Origin: Alphaproteobacteria bacterium | GTDB lineage: Bacteria > Pseudomonadota > Alphaproteobacteria > Micavibrionales > Micavibrionaceae | Length of the DNA: 64,000 nt | Direction: 5' to 3' | Assembly: GCA_016125135.1 (NCBI GenBank) | Contig: WGMJ01000017.1 | Location: 62,001-126,000 of the forward strand | In this document: positions 43,399 to 49,975 of the stretch, one piece after another | Layout of the letters: each line of letters starts with the position of its first letter | Position numbering within the stretch: position 1 is the stretch's first letter | Position numbers and translations under genes: made by a program | Notes under the pieces: generated by a model | Database searches by the model: none | Told to the model about the DNA's origin: nothing | Seen by the model: the letters and a program-made list of their open reading frames with translations, nothing else

Positions 43399-44493
43399 TC
43401 AAGGTTGTCTTGCAACAAGCACGGCTGGGGCCGGTGCCGCATTTTCTTCTGGTGCGATCACTTGGTCGGGCAAAGCCTGCTTCAATGTGTTCACCATTGT
43501 CTGGAAAATAATTTCTGTTGCGCGTTCGCGTTGTACTTCATCACCTTGCAGTTTTTGGATAACTGTAACGCTCGGTCGCTGCGCTTCGCTCCATGCGATC
43601 CAGCATGCGCCGCGCATTTCAAATTCATCTGTAATTTTTACAGCGATCGGTAGGCGATTCCACATAAATAGTTTTTCATCGGCGACATGTTCGCTACGCA
43701 ACATAAAATAAAGAACTGTCATGGCATCGTGGATAAAGCTTCCGGTTGTTCCGAATTTCTTACTATCAATTTCAGCAGCTGCGTTAAGCAGCCCGCAGAT
43801 AATTTCGGCCGTTTCTGGCTTGAAGGTGTTTCTGATCTGGGCTTGGCGTTCCGGTGTAAAAACAAGATATTGTGTTAAATCAAGCGGAATAAGGGTTGTT
43901 TTTACGCCCGTGCCTGCGAGGACTTCATCGGCCGCTTTCGGGTCAGCCCAGAAATTAAATTCAGAATTCGGTGTAATATTGCCACGGCGTGTAAAGGTTG
44001 GGGTGAGCAAAGAAATAGCGCCGCCCATAATAATCTGCTCGGCAATTTTTGGTTTAAGGTCAGGGCGCTGCTGCAAAACGCTATTTATGTCAGTGCAGGG
44101 GCCAGTTACAAAAAACGTGATGGGCTCATCTGTATTTTCAAGAGTCTCGATAAGCCAGTCGACGATGTTTTTATCTTGCGCTTTTGCAGCGGGCGCAGGA
44201 AGCGCTACGCCGCCACGGCCATCATTTCCAAAAGCATCATCACTCTCTTGCGTATTTGCTTGACCAACAAAAACAGGAATTTCATTGTGGAGTCCTGTAA
44301 GCTCAAGCGTCATCAGGGCGTTCTCAGCAGCTTGCTCAACGCTACAATTGCCATGTGAGACGCCGATCCCTGAAAGCGCAATCTCGCCGCGCTTATGCAG
44401 GGCTGAAAGCAACAACTGGGCGACCATATCATCGGCGCCATGATCCCCAAGCAGTATGACCTTTTCTTTGACTGATTTTTTGGTAATGCCCAT
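43399..44493 (-). CDS. Inosine-uridine-preferring nucleoside hydrolase family protein
   Basis: 364 residues. Hydrolyses the N-glycosidic bond of nucleosides to base and ribose. The N-terminal metal cluster reads LGDHGADDM: Asp17, Asp21 and Asp22 stand for the classic D10, D14 and D15, but the first Asp of the usual DxDPGxDD is Leu15. The FVTGPCTDINSVL, MGGAI and FIHDAMTVLYF segments (last holding the His-Asp pair near the C terminus) fit the family. A 20-residue Ala/Pro tail is unusual. It is divergent from the first Gpt-type gene across a 190-base AT-rich gap in which I see no other gene. Confidence 0.85.
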   Translation of the reverse strand: MGITKKSVKEKVILLGDHGADDMVAQLLLSALHKRGEIALSGIGVSHGNCSVEQAAENALMTLELTGLHNEIPVFVGQANTQESDDAFGNDGRGGVALPAPAAKAQDKNIVDWLIETLENTDEPITFFVTGPCTDINSVLQQRPDLKPKIAEQIIMGGAISLLTPTFTRRGNITPNSEFNFWADPKAADEVLAGTGVKTTLIPLDLTQYLVFTPERQAQIRNTFKPETAEIICGLLNAAAEIDSKKFGTTGSFIHDAMTVLYFMLRSEHVADEKLFMWNRLPIAVKITDEFEMRGACWIAWSEAQRPSVTVIQKLQGDEVQRERATEIIFQTMVNTLKQALPDQVIAPEENAAPAPAVLVARQP

Positions 44494-44683
44494 GGGGCTT
44501 AATTAACATATTCACGGATCAAATTACAACAATTTTGTTAGAAATTCTATTTTTCTTTAAAAAAACAATATGTTGATTAATTTTTTACCACGATTTCCGG
44601 TGTTTTTCTCAAGGGCAATAATTTATGTTGAAATTCTTATGAAAATATAATATTAAGCTGGTCCTTTAAGAAAAGGCGTAAAA

Positions 44684-45187
44684 ATGGCGGAAAAGGAAGA
44701 GCGGCACCTTAGCTGGGACGAGATCCACGAGAAATGCGTTGCTCTTGCGGAGCAGGTGCAAAGCGGTAGCGACAAGTTCAAGGGGCTTGTGGCTGTAGCA
44801 ACGGGCGGTCTTACACCAACGCACATCATAGCCAAGATATTGGGAATCAAAGAAATTCATGCGGCGTGCATCTCGACCTATGAAGATGAAAATCCGTTCC
44901 AACGCGCTAAAGCCGTTATACATTCGCTGCCGCTTCTTGAAGATGAAGGCGCAGGCTATCTTTTTATCGATGATATGATCGATTCAGGCCGGACCTTCGA
45001 TATTTTGCGATTGCAGTATCCCAAAGCCAAGTTTGCCTGCCTTTACGCTAAGGAGCGTTCATTACAATTGGCTGATTTTATGGTTGAAAAAATGCGCGAA
45101 AACGGGTGGTTGGTTTTCCCGTGGGAAGCACGTTATGAGAAGCCAGCGGAGCAGAATTATGATGTTCCGAGGCCGCGCGTTTCGTGA
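44684..45187 (+). CDS. Xanthine-guanine-type phosphoribosyltransferase (first copy)
   Basis: 167 residues of the type I PRTase family, closest by eye to E. coli Gpt. The PRPP loop is YLFIDDMIDSGRTFD, preceded by VAVATGGLTPTHIIAKILGI and ACISTYEDEN, and followed by FACLYAKERS and the Gpt-like end LVFPWEARYE. It would convert a purine base plus PRPP to the nucleoside monophosphate. The aromatic base-contacting residue follows the Gpt pattern (PWE). It starts the plus-strand half of the salvage island. Confidence 0.85.
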   Translation: MAEKEERHLSWDEIHEKCVALAEQVQSGSDKFKGLVAVATGGLTPTHIIAKILGIKEIHAACISTYEDENPFQRAKAVIHSLPLLEDEGAGYLFIDDMIDSGRTFDILRLQYPKAKFACLYAKERSLQLADFMVEKMRENGWLVFPWEARYEKPAEQNYDVPRPRVS

Positions 45188-45258
45188 GTGGTATACAAAA
45201 ATTTGCTTTATAACTTCTGATTTGCTAAAGCTGACTAATCAGCAGGAAAGGTTACAAA

Positions 45259-45441
45259 ATGCAGTTTAAAAACTTGGGCCGAGCGAAAGCTTATTTTGAT
45301 AGAATTGCTGGCGTTGACTACCAGCCAATTCCGCATGAAATGAATGGCACAAGGGGCCTTGGTGTGATCGTGGGCGATAAAATTATTGCAACATTAAACA
45401 TTACCCCTGAAGGAGCTGTCAGTGCTATCTTCCCCCGCTAA
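45259..45441 (+). CDS. Small 60-residue protein in the salvage island
   Basis: Sequence begins MQFKNLGRAKAYFDRIAG; the remainder (RGLGVIVGDKIIATLNITPEGAVSAIF) suggests two beta strands. AGGAAAGG stands 7 bases before ATG 45259. Its last 20 bases overlap the second Gpt-type gene, whose ribosome site (GAAGGAG) lies inside it, so the two are translationally linked. Unknown family; possibly a partner of the second PRTase. Confidence 0.65.
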   Translation: MQFKNLGRAKAYFDRIAGVDYQPIPHEMNGTRGLGVIVGDKIIATLNITPEGAVSAIFPR

Positions 45442-45895
45442 GCGTATGATCGGCTGGCAAGAGGTGGAAGCAAGGTCACAGGACCTTGCGAAGCAGTTGC
45501 GTCGATTTGAAGAGATAAAAGGCATCATCGCTATTACAACAGGCGGCATGATTCCGGCATGCCTTGTGGCAAGGCAGCTCGGCGTTAAAAATATCCAGAC
45601 TTTTGCCATCTCCACTTATGACGACACAGAGCAGCGTGCCAATGCAAGCATCTTTCATGCGCCCGCTTTGCTTGACCATGGCGCTGGCTGGCTGGTCATT
45701 GATGATTTGGTCGACACGGGCCGCACGCTGGCGATTTTACGTGAGCATTATCCGCAGGCCGTCTATGGCTGCCTTTACGCTAAACCCGAGGGCAAATCGT
45801 TAACGGATTATGCCGTTGAAACGGTCGCACAGGACACCTGGCTGGTCTTTCCTTGGGAAATCGAAAGCAAAACTTACGAAAAAGCTGCCGCATAA
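45422..45895 (+). CDS. Xanthine-guanine-type phosphoribosyltransferase (second copy)
   Basis: 157 residues, paralogous to the gene at 44684. The PRPP loop is WLVIDDLVDTGRTLA, with IAITTGGMIPACLVARQLGV before and YGCLYAKPEGKSL and LVFPWEIE after. GAAGGAG lies 6 bases before GTG 45422, supporting that start over ATG 45446. The two copies differ enough (roughly half identical by eye) to suggest different base preferences. They are separated by the 60-residue gene. Confidence 0.87.
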   Translation: MLSSPAKRMIGWQEVEARSQDLAKQLRRFEEIKGIIAITTGGMIPACLVARQLGVKNIQTFAISTYDDTEQRANASIFHAPALLDHGAGWLVIDDLVDTGRTLAILREHYPQAVYGCLYAKPEGKSLTDYAVETVAQDTWLVFPWEIESKTYEKAAA

Positions 45896-45953
45896 GCTGG
45901 GGACATTTCCTCTTTACAGCTTGTAAAAAAGGCGTAACCTTAATAAAAAATAA

Positions 45954-45983
45954 TTGACTTTAGGACTCGAAATGAGTCATAAC
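45954..45983 (+). promoter_or_regulatory. Promoter of the structured leader before the CYTH-like gene
   Basis: TTGACT (45954-45959) and CATAAC (45978-45983) are 18 bases apart. It lies 60 bases after the second Gpt-type gene and would start transcription near 45990. Confidence 0.45.
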
Positions 45984-45989
45984 ATGTCA

Positions 45990-46143
45990 TCATTCTAAGG
46001 GAGCTATTAGTGGTTGCGTACATTTCACTCTCGGGAATACCAATAAAGGCGGGACACCCGCCTGCCGTTGCCAGCGGTTCTGGCATGAAGGGCTACGAGT
46101 CCCCGCGCGTTTGTATCGAAGGTCGCTTTGTGCGGCCTTTTTT
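45990..46143 (+). ncRNA. Structured leader RNA or small RNA ending in a terminator
   Basis: The 295-base gap before the CYTH-like gene holds, in order: hairpin GGCGGG-ACA-CCCGCC (46048-46062), hairpin TGCCAG-CGGTT-CTGGCA (46069-46085), a possible GGG/CCC stem (46090-46104) and a terminator (46119-46143). The element is about 155 bases. Beyond it, GTTGCC (46144-46149) can pair with GGCAAC (46181-46186), which touches the ribosome site of the next gene. The arrangement would fit a riboswitch-like attenuator or an independent small RNA. I could not match it to a known class. Confidence 0.45.
46119..46143 (+). terminator. Terminator within the leader before the CYTH-like gene
   Basis: AAGGTCGC pairs with GCGGCCTT (one T-G pair) around TTTGT, and is followed by a run of T. 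It lies 48 bases before the next start codon. Confidence 0.75.
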
Positions 46144-46190
46144 GTTGCCAAAATTCTGTAATGATAACTGCGTAAAAAGGGGCAACCACC

Positions 46191-47306
46191 ATGGCTGAGG
46201 GCAAGGTACTAAAATTTACGGCTCCAATGGTAGAAGTCGCGAATGATTTTGGCGGCGCTGTTAAAACTTCGGATGTGGCGAGTGCGCCTAAGGACGGTAT
46301 AGAAGTTGAATTCAAGCGCATTGAAAATTGGGATGGCATCGGCCAGAAGCCGATAGACAAGGTTCTGGACTTTTTGCGGACCGATGATAATGGCAGCCGT
46401 ATGGTGCTGGATAATGCGCGCCAAGAAACACTCTTTACCCGCCAACTTGATAAGCCGGGCAAGCCTTTAGCAAAAGAAAACGTTTCACTGCGTTTTCGCT
46501 ATGGCACCATTTTGAAGAACATAGAACTTTGCCTGAAGTGGAATGTGGTTGACCCGATGGACGCAAGCCGTACAGAACGCTACGAATGTTGTGTTGGCAT
46601 GGAAAGTGACGACCTGCCACCAGATTTCGAGGCGCTAAAAGCAAAATATAATCCGGCGAATGACCCGACAAAGCATCCCAAGGTCTACGAGGCGCTCTGT
46701 GCAAAGATTGCCGAAATTGAAGCTATTCCTGGTGATTTTGCAACGTCATACGATATTAAGGCTGAGCGCCGTTCCTATATCGTGACGCTAAATGATATGG
46801 ATCGCAAAACACTTGGCCTTGTTCACGCTGAAGATGTCGCCGAAGAAGACAAAAAAACCATCTTTATCGAGCTTATTCACGATACGGTTTCATACTGGGA
46901 TGAGAAGGCGAAGAAGTGGTGTGCTGAGCATGACGAGCTTGAAGATGAGGTTTTAACCAAGCAGGATGAATTTATCGATGCTGATGGTCGCTTTATCGCG
47001 CGTAATCTGACGACCCAGAATGTTTGTGATATTCAAAAGCATTTCCAGTCACTTGTGGCGTCTGTAGCAGGTAGTGGCCTTGAAACGACGCTTCGTAGCA
47101 AAAGCGAGCGCGCCCACGTATTTGCTTGCCATATGGAATCTGCACGCATGAAATATCCGAATATGCCCGCGCCGGCAAAGCTGACGCTGGCTATGATTGA
47201 AGCGCCTGTTGATGCATTTCTGCAGGCCTGTGATGATGCGATGCCAGCGCAAAACGAGCCAGCGGCTGACTGGGCAGGCTTGGCACGCCGGATTGACTTG
47301 ATATAG
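46191..47306 (+). CDS. Putative CYTH-like (triphosphate tunnel) protein
   Basis: 371 residues, not clearly recognised. The best structural hint is CYTH-like spacing: an ExExK-type strand GIEVEFKRI (about 36-44), a basic strand SLRFRYG, ELCLKWNVV with RTERYE, KAERRSYIV, and late acidic strands IFIELIHDTV and ELEDEVL. CYTH proteins form a beta tunnel that binds triphosphates and metal ions. The C-terminal 110 residues (NVCDIQKHFQSLVAS ... APAKLTLAMIEAPVDAFLQAC) look helical and extra. It sits between the PRTases and the kinase, so a nucleotide or polyphosphate substrate is plausible. Function is inference. Confidence 0.5.
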   Translation: MAEGKVLKFTAPMVEVANDFGGAVKTSDVASAPKDGIEVEFKRIENWDGIGQKPIDKVLDFLRTDDNGSRMVLDNARQETLFTRQLDKPGKPLAKENVSLRFRYGTILKNIELCLKWNVVDPMDASRTERYECCVGMESDDLPPDFEALKAKYNPANDPTKHPKVYEALCAKIAEIEAIPGDFATSYDIKAERRSYIVTLNDMDRKTLGLVHAEDVAEEDKKTIFIELIHDTVSYWDEKAKKWCAEHDELEDEVLTKQDEFIDADGRFIARNLTTQNVCDIQKHFQSLVASVAGSGLETTLRSKSERAHVFACHMESARMKYPNMPAPAKLTLAMIEAPVDAFLQACDDAMPAQNEPAADWAGLARRIDLI

Positions 47307-47371
47307 GCGCATTTATTGCACTTTCACATTTTTCCCGCTAGTCTTGGCCTTCAGTAAAAAGGCTGCTTTCT

Positions 47372-48376
47372 ATGTATCATTTCGCCGGAATTGGCAATAT
47401 CGCCGTTGACCTGATCGCACAGGTCGATGATGCATTTCTCGAGCGTTATAATTTTGCCAAAGGGCAATGCACCTATATTTCACCGCCATTAATGGAGGAA
47501 ATAAAAGCGGCGCTGGCAGGGAAATTTGGCTCCATATCAGGTGGTGCTGCAGCAAACGCAGCATGCTGTGTCGGTCTCTTGGGTGGACGCGCAGCCATTC
47601 TCGGTCGTTATGCCGATGATTCAACAGGATCGTTGTTTAAAGAGACAATGAAGCGCTACGGTGTTTCTTTGGCAACGGCGCCTAGAACCGGTGACGGAGA
47701 GTTCACAGCTCAAATCTTTTGCCTGACGACACCTGATACTGAACGCACCTTTGCAGCTTGTTATGGGTCTGCTGCCTTGCTGGATGAAACGGATATCCCG
47801 GAGAACACAGTGATGGGGAGTGATATACTGTATCTCGATGGCTATAGTCTGGTTGCCCCACGCGCGCGCGCGGCTTTTGAGTATGCACTCTCGCTGGCAC
47901 GTAAAAGGGGAAAATTTGTTGCCTTCAACCCGAATGATCGCTCGATAATAAACGCCTATAATGAGGATGTACGGCATTTCCTGAGAGTATCTGACATCCT
48001 TTTCCTTGCGGCGCCGGATGCTGTAGCGCTTTATGATGCGCATGATCTGGATGATGCCAAGAACAGGCTAGCGGCAACAGGTAAGCGGGCGGTAGTAACA
48101 GACGGGAGCGCGGGCTCATGGATTTTTGATGGTACGATCTGGCATTTTATCGAGATTGTCCAGCCTGACGGACCGGTTGTTGATACAAACGGTGCGGGCG
48201 ATAATTACGCGGGCGGGTTTCTCTATGGTCTGGCAACCGGTATGGATATCCAGATTGCAGGGCGTTTGGGCGCAGCTTGTGCGTCCTATGTTATTACGCG
48301 CTCCGGTGCCGTAGCGGATAAAGGTCTCCTCGAATTTATCAGGCTTAAAACGGGGTTGTTCGCTGATGCCGCCTGA
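47372..48376 (+). CDS. PfkB-family kinase, adenosine-kinase-like
   Basis: 334 residues. Starts FAGIGNIAVDLIAQVDDAFL and continues ISGGAAANAACCVGLLGGRAAILGRYADDSTG, the ribokinase N-terminal signature in its alphaproteobacterial adenosine-kinase form. The catalytic signature is DTNGAGDNYAGGFLYGL, with the general-base Asp, near residue 272. It would phosphorylate a nucleoside such as adenosine with ATP. It overlaps the deaminase gene by 11 bases, so the two are translationally coupled. Confidence 0.85.
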   Translation: MYHFAGIGNIAVDLIAQVDDAFLERYNFAKGQCTYISPPLMEEIKAALAGKFGSISGGAAANAACCVGLLGGRAAILGRYADDSTGSLFKETMKRYGVSLATAPRTGDGEFTAQIFCLTTPDTERTFAACYGSAALLDETDIPENTVMGSDILYLDGYSLVAPRARAAFEYALSLARKRGKFVAFNPNDRSIINAYNEDVRHFLRVSDILFLAAPDAVALYDAHDLDDAKNRLAATGKRAVVTDGSAGSWIFDGTIWHFIEIVQPDGPVVDTNGAGDNYAGGFLYGLATGMDIQIAGRLGAACASYVITRSGAVADKGLLEFIRLKTGLFADAA

Positions 48377-49247
48377 GGACAAGCTTTTTGAATCCATGCA
48401 GCGCGTTGTTGATGTTGTGCTGGATGGCCCGCACCCGACTTCAAAAGTGGCAGCGGGCGTACTAACCGATAAGATATTGACGTGTGCCACAAATTACTGG
48501 CCAGCAGATATTGATAAAAAAATCGGCGCTGATGTGGAGCTGGGGAATACCAGTGGGACAATCCATGCTGAAATGGCGGCTGTGCTCGCAACACCTGTAA
48601 CGGAGGGGGCGATTGTATTCGTTACAGATCCGCCATGTCCGAACTGTATGAAGAATATGATCGAAGCGGGTGTCATAGCGATTTATATTGATCATAAAGG
48701 CTTCCAGAAGGAATTTGCCCTGAAGCGCGGGGTTGATTTCCAGACTATGTCATTGGAAATGGCGCGGCTTGCTTCCATTAATGTTTACGAGATCCGCCGT
48801 AAAGAACGCAAAATAATCCCGATTGTAGAAACATTCGGTGATCGCCCTGTTGCGCCACCTGTAACCGATAATAAAGGCGCGCAAGCTGTTGCGAATGTTA
48901 TAAACGGGCAGGGCGATACAGAAACAATTTGTGTAAATGGTGGTATCGTTCTGCCTTTGAATGAAGCAGAGTTGCAGCAGGAAAAAGAAACATTCGGTAG
49001 TTTGAAGTATGATTTTATTCAAACCCCTTTAAATCGTCTGATGATGGTTATGCGCCGCCGGGGGCTTTCCTTTGCGGGTGATGTGACAGTAAATTCGTTG
49101 CCCGGCCCACGGGAAGCTGTCAATTATCTGGGGACAGGGCGTCGCACGCTCAAAATACGTGATCGTTCAATTGGTTCGGAAGCCAGTAAACTCGCTGTTA
49201 AAATGCTTGAAGAAGCAGAAGTTTTAAAAATAACAGATGCCGCTTAG
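48366..49247 (+). CDS. Cytidine/deoxycytidylate-deaminase-like protein with a degenerate second deaminase half
   Basis: 293 residues. The N-terminal half has a complete zinc deaminase site: TIHAEMAAVL (His67, Glu69) and DPPCPNCMKNMIEAGV (Cys91, Cys94). The C-terminal half (about 215-290) is collinear (LNRLMMVMRRRG, GPREAVNYLG, EASKLAVKMLEEAEVLKI) but lacks the His and both Cys ligands, so it is probably a structural pseudo-domain. E. coli cytidine deaminase shows the same design. The substrate (cytosine nucleoside, nucleotide or other aminated base) is not clear. Last gene of the salvage island, overlapping a convergent methyltransferase gene by 4 bases. Confidence 0.8.
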   Translation: MPPEDKLFESMQRVVDVVLDGPHPTSKVAAGVLTDKILTCATNYWPADIDKKIGADVELGNTSGTIHAEMAAVLATPVTEGAIVFVTDPPCPNCMKNMIEAGVIAIYIDHKGFQKEFALKRGVDFQTMSLEMARLASINVYEIRRKERKIIPIVETFGDRPVAPPVTDNKGAQAVANVINGQGDTETICVNGGIVLPLNEAELQQEKETFGSLKYDFIQTPLNRLMMVMRRRGLSFAGDVTVNSLPGPREAVNYLGTGRRTLKIRDRSIGSEASKLAVKMLEEAEVLKITDAA

Positions 49248-49960
49248 GCTTCATCACGCCAGCAGCGTAAAATATCCCAGCGTACTATAATATCTTGATA
49301 GCCAAGGGCCGTGAGTTTGTTTTTTAGTGCATCGAGCGTAGGGTAATCATGCGTGCCGTTAAAGCAGCGTATGTCATCTATCAGCAATACGCAACGCCCC
49401 TTATGATTGTGTTTTGCAATCGTTTCGACTTCTTTCATGATCGGCGTTTCAACGTCCGTCATACCTGTAATGCCAGCTGAGAAGTGCCCGTCCAGCCAGT
49501 AAAGTGTGTTGCCCTGAATTTGCGGCACGATTTGCGGCAAAACATCTTCCGACCCGCCAAGGAGAAATTCAATATTGGGGATATCGGCGTAAACCTGTTT
49601 ATTCAGGCCGTACAAACGCTCACTCACCTCAATCGTCCAGACCTTATCGACATGGGCTGCAACAAGGCTTGTTGTCATGCCCAGATATGTACCAGTCTCC
49701 ACAAAATTGCGTATACCATGTGCTTTAATCTCGTTGATAATCTCGAGGCGCTTCACCGCAGGCGGTGCAGGGTCCCATCCCTCGTCTTTGCCTTGCCAGC
49801 GGTCAGCAAGATAGCGGTCGATACCACGTGTTTCATAAAGGCCCGCCCAGCCCATATATTTCGCGAGCGGGGAACGGCGAAGTTTGTGCCGTAGCGGCAT
49901 TACAACGCGCATAATATTGAAGCGCGTATCTTCTTTGAGTTTTTCAAGAGCTGAGGGCAT
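49244..49960 (-). CDS. Class I SAM-dependent methyltransferase-like protein
   Basis: 238 residues. The SAM-binding loop is NFVETGTYLGMTTSLVA, followed by KVWTIEVSERLYGLNK (acidic ribose-binding strand) and NIEFLLGGSEDVLPQIV. Later come LYWLDGHFSAG and VLLIDDIRCFNG, the metal/acceptor region of CmcI- or TylF-like O-methyltransferases. The basic N-terminal 45 residues precede the fold. No substrate can be named. It ends 4 bases inside the convergent deaminase gene and starts 15 bases after the divL stop, so it may be cotranscribed with divL. Confidence 0.75.
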   Translation of the reverse strand: MPSALEKLKEDTRFNIMRVVMPLRHKLRRSPLAKYMGWAGLYETRGIDRYLADRWQGKDEGWDPAPPAVKRLEIINEIKAHGIRNFVETGTYLGMTTSLVAAHVDKVWTIEVSERLYGLNKQVYADIPNIEFLLGGSEDVLPQIVPQIQGNTLYWLDGHFSAGITGMTDVETPIMKEVETIAKHNHKGRCVLLIDDIRCFNGTHDYPTLDALKNKLTALGYQDIIVRWDILRCWRDEA

Positions 49961-49975
49961 TTGTCTGTTTCCGTT

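Noticed and set aside
46010-46198. 62-codon frame across the leader RNA
   Set aside because: It runs through the hairpins and the terminator, has no ribosome site and reads as random sequence.
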